A stretch of 7,657 nucleotides of DNA from JAWXCM01 sp034408745 (GTDB lineage: Bacteria; Acidobacteriota; Terriglobia; Bryobacterales; Bryobacteraceae), in the NCBI GenBank assembly GCA_034408745.1, contig JAWXCM010000126.1:1-7657 (forward strand), in the 5' to 3' direction. Shown one piece after another: positions 4,590 through 7,657 of the stretch. The notes under the pieces were generated by a model, which was not told the DNA's origin, searched no databases, and was given only the letters and a program-made list of their open reading frames with translations. The stretch's first letter is position 1; each line of letters starts with the position of its first letter. The translations under genes were made by a program, and so were the position numbers.

Positions 4590-5324
4590 AGACCCCTGCA
4601 AATTGGATTGATGGCGGTAATGTCGTTGTCGACGACGGCTTTCGCTGCGCCGGTGGATGTGATCACCAACGGTGGATTCGAGAACGGTTTGAACGGGTGG
4701 ACCGGAGTCAACACGGAACTTTTTGGCGCCCCGCTCACCTGCGCGAGTCCCTTTAGTTCGCAGTCCAACGGTTCTACGACCTGCGCCAGCCTGATGGACC
4801 CGGTGTATGGGTCATATGCGGCTTACGGCAGCCTGACGCTCGGAGGAGCGTCGGATGCCCGGTGGTTTCTGGTGCAGTCCGTGGTAGTGCCGGTGGGCTT
4901 TACCTCGGCCGAATTGTCCTTTGTGAGTGCAGCCCGATCCATTCCGACGAGCATCAACACCACGGCTATATGGGGCGCTCGTTTGTATGACGGCAGCTTT
5001 GGGGACGGTAACGTGATTATGGTCGGCGAGTATTCCAGCATGATGCCAGCCACCTTCTCGTGGGGCGACACGTTCTGGGACGTCACGGGCGACCTGCAAA
5101 GCCGACAGGGTCAGACCGTTACGGTGGCGATGTTCGTCGGAGCGGTTAGCTTTTCGGGGTATCCGATGACGTCGGTGGCGGGGCTGGACCAGGTAGCGCT
5201 CACCTTCGAGATGCCGGATGAAGCCGGGGTGCCGGAGCCTGGAACTGCCGGGCTCCTTTCTTTGGCGGGAGTCGGCGCTATTCTGATTCGGCGTCGGAGG
5301 GCTTGCCGGGCTGCTTCGGCTTAG
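4587..5324 (+). CDS. PEP-CTERM sorting-domain exported protein
   Basis: 245 residues from the TTG at 4587. Residues 1-20 are a signal peptide (MRPLQIGLMAVMSLSTTAFA, cut before APVDV). The C-terminus holds the tripartite PEP-CTERM signal: VPEPGT at 215-220, a hydrophobic segment AGLLSLAGVGAILI (221-234), then RRRR and a short tail. Exosortase cleaves near the PEP motif after export, so the mature protein is probably secreted or attached to extracellular polysaccharide. The mature region opens with VITNGGFENGLNGWTG, typical of the carbohydrate-binding-like 'DUF642/NPCBM-like' jelly-roll proteins often carrying PEP-CTERM, and ends with LDQVALTFEMP, the matching last strand. No catalytic motif is seen. 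Its 3' end overlaps the converging dinB remnant by 47 bases (5278-5324). No exosortase gene is present in the window. Confidence 0.85.
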   Translation: MRPLQIGLMAVMSLSTTAFAAPVDVITNGGFENGLNGWTGVNTELFGAPLTCASPFSSQSNGSTTCASLMDPVYGSYAAYGSLTLGGASDARWFLVQSVVVPVGFTSAELSFVSAARSIPTSINTTAIWGARLYDGSFGDGNVIMVGEYSSMMPATFSWGDTFWDVTGDLQSRQGQTVTVAMFVGAVSFSGYPMTSVAGLDQVALTFEMPDEAGVPEPGTAGLLSLAGVGAILIRRRRACRAASA

Positions 5325-5788
5325 GCTTCTTGCCGGGCAGGCTGGCCGGGTTTTCGTGGACGCGCTCGACGTACTGGCCCTTGAGGCCGGTGGCTACGGA
5401 GACCGACTTCTCGCCGAAGCGGTCTCTTAGTTTGTCGACTGCGGTAAGTGCGGGTGCGCCACTTACGGGACTTATCGCCTTCGAGTAAGTCGAGCTGCCC
5501 CTCCTGGTGGTCGAGCTGAGATGCCTGTACGCCGAGGAGCCGGACTTTGGCGCCGGTCCAGTTCTTTCGAAATAACAGGCGCGAATGCTCGATTAAGTCG
5601 AGGTCGATTTGCGTGGCGTGGTCGAGTGTGTGGGCTCGGGTGAATGTGGTGAAGTCGCTGTAGCGGAGCTTGATCTGGATGGTGCGGGCGTGGAGGTTGT
5701 GCTCACGCAGGCGGCGGCCCACCATTTGCGAGAGGCGGGCGAGGGTGGATTCGAGTAAGTCGGGGTCGGCCGAGTCCTGGTTGAACGT
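5278..5788 (-). pseudogene. dinB: dinB (DNA polymerase IV) C-terminal fragment, frameshifted
   Basis: Minus-strand sequence encodes the little-finger (IMS_C) domain of Y-family DNA polymerase IV: TFNQDSADPDLLESTLARLS, GRRLREHNLHARTIQIKLRY, SDFTTFTRAHTLDHATQIDL, KNWTGAKVRLLGVQASQL, QLDLLEGDKSRKW. Then the frame is lost at a CCC run (GGG at 5452-5454 on the plus strand). Removing one base restores TALTAVDKLRDRFGEKSVSV, ATGLKGQYVERVHENPASLP and a basic tail ending at TAG 5280-5278. About 165 of ~400 residues remain. The palm and fingers with the catalytic aspartates, which should lie beyond 5788, are absent and replaced by the opposite-strand glycosyltransferase remnant. It therefore cannot be a working translesion polymerase. 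The frameshift alone could be a sequencing error; the N-terminal loss could not. An open minus-strand frame continues to 5977 but has no DinB similarity there. Confidence 0.82.
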
Positions 5789-6270
5789 CGCCGGCCGAGT
5801 GAAGACAAGGCTATGCCCGCCGCTAACGCCGGACCAGGCGGCCGGGCTCCACTCGGCTTTGGTGCGGGACATGAACGAGATGCTTTCGACTTTCTCCGGG
5901 TATGCGAACCCTGGCCCGATGTGACTGTGCCCCGATCTGTCCAGGCTGAAGGCGATCTGGGGATACGGATCTTCCATGCCCTGGCAGGCGCTTTGACGTC
6001 CGGGCGCGAGATGGCGATAGTAATTGGAAGCAACTCCGGAGGCCTGCCTTCCGAGGCCGATGTGACCCCTGGCCCAACACTCCGATGGGGGATTCTTTTG
6101 CGATTGCGTGCCGTCGCGTACATGCCAGAATATTCGGCCGGGTTCGCTGGTCCACCGGATTTACGCTCGAAGATGTGGCCCGAAGCGCCACTCAGTGCGG
6201 CTTGAGCTTTCGCGATGATTCGGCAGTGCGGTCTCATGGCGATGGAGCCGGCCGAGGGCCAGGTTGCTGG
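5787..6270 (+). pseudogene. Decayed DUF2064 / TIGR04282-type glycosyltransferase
   Basis: Pieces of this family lie in order in three frames. Frame 1 (5787-~5890): VAGRVKTRLCPPLTPDQAAG and LHSALVRDMNEML, matching the family opening 'P.pGrVKTRL.PpLtpeqAa.L'. Frame 2 (~5906-6080): VQAEGDLGIRIFHALAGALT and REMAIVIGSNSGGLP, matching 'Q.eGDLGeRm..af..a...G...vviIGsDSP.LP', then DVTPGPT. A short SDGGFF at 6081-6098 corresponds to 'DGGYYLIG'. Frame 3 (~6100-6210): AIACRRVHARIFGRVRWSTG and FTLEDVARSATQCGLS, matching '..f.gi.WSt..vl..t...a...gl'. The usual ~20 residues between the IGSDSP and DGG motifs are largely missing, and the start is cut off by the junction with the dinB fragment. At least two frameshifts and a deletion make it non-functional. 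The intact family is a nucleotide-sugar-dependent transferase or related enzyme of GT-A fold, linked by annotation to arsenosugar synthesis. Confidence 0.72.
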
Positions 6271-6855
6271 TAGTCTGCAGGTTTGAACGCAACGCCAACC
6301 GCATGCGAAATTCCCGCCGGCAGCGCGGCTTTCGACGAAGCGAGCCTGATGTTGACATAGATTCTTTGGACTTGCTCGAAAACTTCGGTGATGATGACCT
6401 GACAGGAAACATTCGTATCGAGCGATCTGCGGCGTTGCGCAAAGGACCCTTTGCAGGACGCTGTGAGGTTGCGATTAAACGCTCCTTCCTTGCCTCCACA
6501 GTGTTGCTCAAGTCGTCAGGCTTGTCCTGTGACGAGGCTTTCCCGCGCAGCCATCAGTTGCGGCCGCGGCCAGCGCTACTGTAGGGCTGCTTGCCGGAAC
6601 GCTGTCCGGCGGCAACAGCGTCGGGCTGCCGACCGGCACTACCCCAGGCGCGAGCGTGGGCGCGAAGCTCACCGCTGCCGCCAGCAGCGATACAGGGGGG
6701 GGACCAGGCAACGCTGTGCGTGACTGATCAGGTCCTTTCTGCGCCGAAGGTGACCACCCGAGCCGGGAACCGGCGCGGATTGATGTCACTTTTTCTATGG
6801 TTTTCCACGTTCGGCAACCAACGGGAATAGCTCCTGAGTAACGGCGATGTCGCCG
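6271..6855. other. 585-base stretch with no convincing gene
   Basis: No frame on either strand gives a recognisable protein. An open plus-strand frame at 6264-6584 is Arg-rich and lacks family motifs. One reading frame ending at TGA 6725-6727 has a compositionally protein-like stretch (VAAAASATVGLLAGTLSGGN, then SVGLPTGTTPGASVGAKLTA) that could be the tail of a glycine-zipper-like exported protein, but it has no start. It contains a run of eight G at 6695-6702. Most likely eroded coding sequence continuing the decay seen in 5278-6270. Confidence 0.45.
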
Positions 6856-6858
6856 TTA
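6839..6858. repeat. Strong inverted repeat over the hicA stop codon
   Basis: TAACGGCGA (6839-6847) and TCGCCGTTA (6850-6858) form a perfect 9-base inverted repeat around TG. The stop TAA of the minus-strand hicA-like gene (6858-6856) is inside the right arm. No T-run follows on the minus strand, so it is not a standard terminator; an mRNA 3' stabilising hairpin or protein-binding palindrome is possible. Confidence 0.5.
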
Positions 6859-7068
6859 AAGATCTTCCGGTCGGAGGCCAGTTTCCTTGCCGATCCTGGT
6901 AAGCGCAGCCGGTCTTACTTCTTCGCTGTCGTGAAAGCAGAAGGTAAAATTCGGCCAGCCAGTCCGCGGGAGTTTCCGATGTGATCCGACCTGCTTCCTG
7001 AGCGCCCAGCCCAAACGCAGCAACGCGGCGTTGACGCGTTTTGCCCTGGCCGCGCTCCATGCGCTCAT
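6856..7068 (-). CDS. HicA-like mRNA interferase toxin, apparently without its antitoxin
   Basis: 70 residues from the ATG at 7068. The fold signature of HicA/YcfA is present in order: AAR.KRVNAALLRLGWALRK (helix and first strand), then QVGSHRKLPR with H30, the catalytic histidine of the 'GSH' motif, then WPNFTFCFHDSEEVRPAALT and a final IGKETGLRPEDL matching '..ei..g.l..I.k..Gl..edl'. HicA toxins are double-stranded-RNA-binding-fold ribonucleases that cut mRNA and are neutralised by HicB. Length is normal (60-80). The frame is open upstream to 7254, but that part has no HicA similarity, so I chose the internal ATG; no good ribosome-binding site precedes it. I see no HicB reading frame either upstream or downstream, so it may be orphaned, inactive, or expressed only weakly. 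It is flanked by gene remnants. Confidence 0.68.
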   Translation of the reverse strand: MSAWSAARAKRVNAALLRLGWALRKQVGSHRKLPRTGWPNFTFCFHDSEEVRPAALTRIGKETGLRPEDL

Positions 7069-7135
7069 GCCGTGAACAGGACCCGGAGAGGCTCCGGTCG
7101 TGACGTTTGAGGACGCCTCTGCGTGATTCGGTCGT

Positions 7136-7216
7136 GTCGATGAGACGGTGCTGAGTGAGATTGTTCGCCGTGTCCTTTCGGTGGCGCGGCCAGACAGGAT
7201 CATTCTTGAAACGGGG
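7136..7216 (+). pseudogene. Remnant of a nucleotidyltransferase (MNT-type) N-terminus
   Basis: The plus frame reads VDETVLSEIVRRVLSVARPD then RIIL, closely matching the opening of small MNT-type nucleotidyltransferases ('..ll..IV.ri.ea..PerIiLFGSrArG'). It breaks exactly where the substrate-binding GS motif should appear: the next residues are ETGAGAC and then a TGA at 7229. No ATG or well-placed ribosome-binding site precedes it. MNT proteins pair with HEPN toxins as antitoxins, which would fit the toxin-antitoxin genes on either side. The match is short, so chance cannot be excluded. Confidence 0.4.
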
Positions 7217-7237
7217 GCAGGGGCGTGCTGATCAAAC

Positions 7238-7266
7238 TTGTTGACATATAGCAAAAACGCTATACT
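7238..7266 (+). promoter_or_regulatory. Promoter of the higB-higA pair with embedded operator
   Basis: TATACT at 7261-7266 is a near-perfect -10 box. TTGTTG at 7238-7243 sits 17 bases upstream; the better-looking TTGACA at 7241-7246 is only 14 bases away. An inverted repeat TATAGC-aaaaac-GCTATA (7247-7264) fills the spacer and overlaps the -10, the usual place for autorepression by a HigA-type antitoxin. Expected transcription start is about 7272-7274, only 6-8 bases before the higB ATG, so the mRNA would be nearly leaderless. Confidence 0.65.
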
Positions 7267-7279
7267 GTGAGTATCCGCA

Positions 7280-7606
7280 ATGACATGGACTGTAGAGACC
7301 CTGAATGACGTTGTGGATGCGGAACTCGCGGAGTTGCCAGCCGATATGCGCGCCCGCTTCGTTCATATTTCCCGGCTGATCGAGAACTTCGGTCTTGAGC
7401 GAGTCCGGGAACCGCATGTGAAGCATCTGCGCGGGCCTTTGTGGGAAATGCGGATGAAAGGCAAGGACGGGATTTCACGGGCGTTGTACGTCACGGCTGT
7501 GGGACGGCGGGTGGTGGTGGTCAGGGCGTTCATCAAGAAGACGCAGAAAACACCGAAGCGCGAAATCGAACTGGCATTGAAACGGGCAAAGGAGATATCG
7601 CAATGA
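7280..7606 (+). CDS. higB: HigB-type toxin (RelE/ParE superfamily, phage Gp49-like)
   Basis: 108 residues. The central motif KHLRGPLWEMRMKGKDGISR, then ALYVTAVGRRVVVVRAFIKK and TQKTPKREIELALKRAKEI, is the diagnostic pattern of the Gp49-like HigB family ('hlkg.lyElR....g..yRvly....g..ivlLh.F.KKtqktP..ei..A..r...'). These toxins are ribosome-dependent mRNA endonucleases; basic and aromatic residues in the C-terminal strands do the cutting, and R58, R67 and K90-K91 are in the expected places. Length is typical. The ATG at 7280 has only a weak GTGAG upstream and a predicted leader of under ten bases. Its stop TGA overlaps the ATG of the antitoxin gene (ATGA at 7603-7606), the normal toxin-first higBA arrangement. 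The promoter upstream carries an inverted repeat suited to autoregulation. Confidence 0.9.
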   Translation: MTWTVETLNDVVDAELAELPADMRARFVHISRLIENFGLERVREPHVKHLRGPLWEMRMKGKDGISRALYVTAVGRRVVVVRAFIKKTQKTPKREIELALKRAKEISQ

Positions 7607-7657
7607 GCAAGGTTAAAGATCTTCACCAGCAGTGGATGAAGGACCCGGAATACCGCA
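7603..7657 (+). CDS. higA: HigA-type antitoxin, N-terminus only (partial at window end)
   Basis: The ATG at 7603 overlaps the higB stop by four bases and is preceded by AGGAG at 7590-7594 at eight-base spacing, a much better ribosome-binding site than higB has. That fits the need for more antitoxin than toxin. The 18 visible residues, MSKVKDLHQQWMKDPEYR, match the N-terminal extension that comes before the helix-turn-helix domain in HigA/XRE antitoxins of this group ('K...h..wm.dpeyr.aYe.l..Ef'). The DNA-binding domain itself lies outside the window. Confidence 0.8.
   Translation, partial: MSKVKDLHQQWMKDPEYR

Noticed and set aside
5789..6237. Minus-strand frames extending the dinB fragment upstream to 5977, 6191 or 6237
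   Set aside because: These residues lack DinB palm/fingers motifs and lie antisense to recognisable DUF2064 sequence.
6161..6584. Overlapping frames 6161-6511 (minus) and 6264-6584 (plus) as genes
   Set aside because: Both are Arg/Ser-rich with no motif, no ribosome-binding site and no partner; more likely chance frames in decayed GC-rich sequence.
4004..7038. Shared GTTGACGCGT / ACGCGTCAAC 10-mer at 4005-4014 and 7029-7038
   Set aside because: Only ten bases, one copy is inside the hicA-like coding sequence; likely chance.
6728..7060. Minus-strand 110-residue frame overlapping the hicA-like gene
   Set aside because: It is a shifted-frame shadow of hicA, which has the clear GSH and C-terminal motifs in its own frame.
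1..7657. CRISPR array, tRNA or rRNA genes
   Set aside because: No regularly spaced repeats, no cloverleaf-like sequence and no rRNA-conserved segments were seen on either strand.

Overview
The window is GC-rich bacterial chromosome. The gene style (PEP-CTERM protein, small lysine-rich exported peptide, IscU-like scaffold of the form common in Acidobacteria, GTG/TTG starts, hairpin-rich intergenic repeats) suggests an Acidobacteriota member, perhaps Bryobacter/Solibacter-like. That placement is inference from gene flavour; no marker gene is present.

Layout. (1) 2-226: the 3' end of an IS630-type transposase, ending in a CTAG that is also the stop of the converging gene. (2) 223-1080, minus strand: an IscU/NifU-like Fe-S scaffold followed by a small exported protein of unknown function. 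(3) 1113-3139, plus strand: a tight operon of a MutT/NUDIX hydrolase, a family 6 polysaccharide lyase with its catalytic Lys/Arg and calcium-ligand Glu residues in place, and an exported TPR protein. (4) 3136-3892, minus strand: a short HU/IHF-like protein overlapping a TIR-domain protein whose own N-terminus looks like half of an HU domain. I do not recognise this pair as a described system, and it is the best candidate here for something new. (5) 4136-4279: a 47-residue exported lysine-rich peptide too short for usual gene callers, followed by a long stem-loop and then a cluster of REP-like hairpins. (6) 4587-5324: a PEP-CTERM protein with a TTG start.

(7) 5278-7230 is a decayed region. A dinB (Pol IV) C-terminal fragment with a one-base frameshift abuts a broken DUF2064/TIGR04282-type glycosyltransferase. 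About 580 bases without a convincing gene follow, then an apparently orphan hicA-like toxin and the first ~25 codons of a nucleotidyltransferase-like reading frame. (8) 7238-7657: a HigB-type (RelE/Gp49) toxin behind a promoter with an inverted repeat between its -35 and -10 boxes, with the start of its HigA-like antitoxin running off the window.

Taken together, the left half is ordinary metabolic and envelope functions plus one possible TIR-based defence module. The right half is an accessory segment where toxin-antitoxin genes sit among gene remnants.
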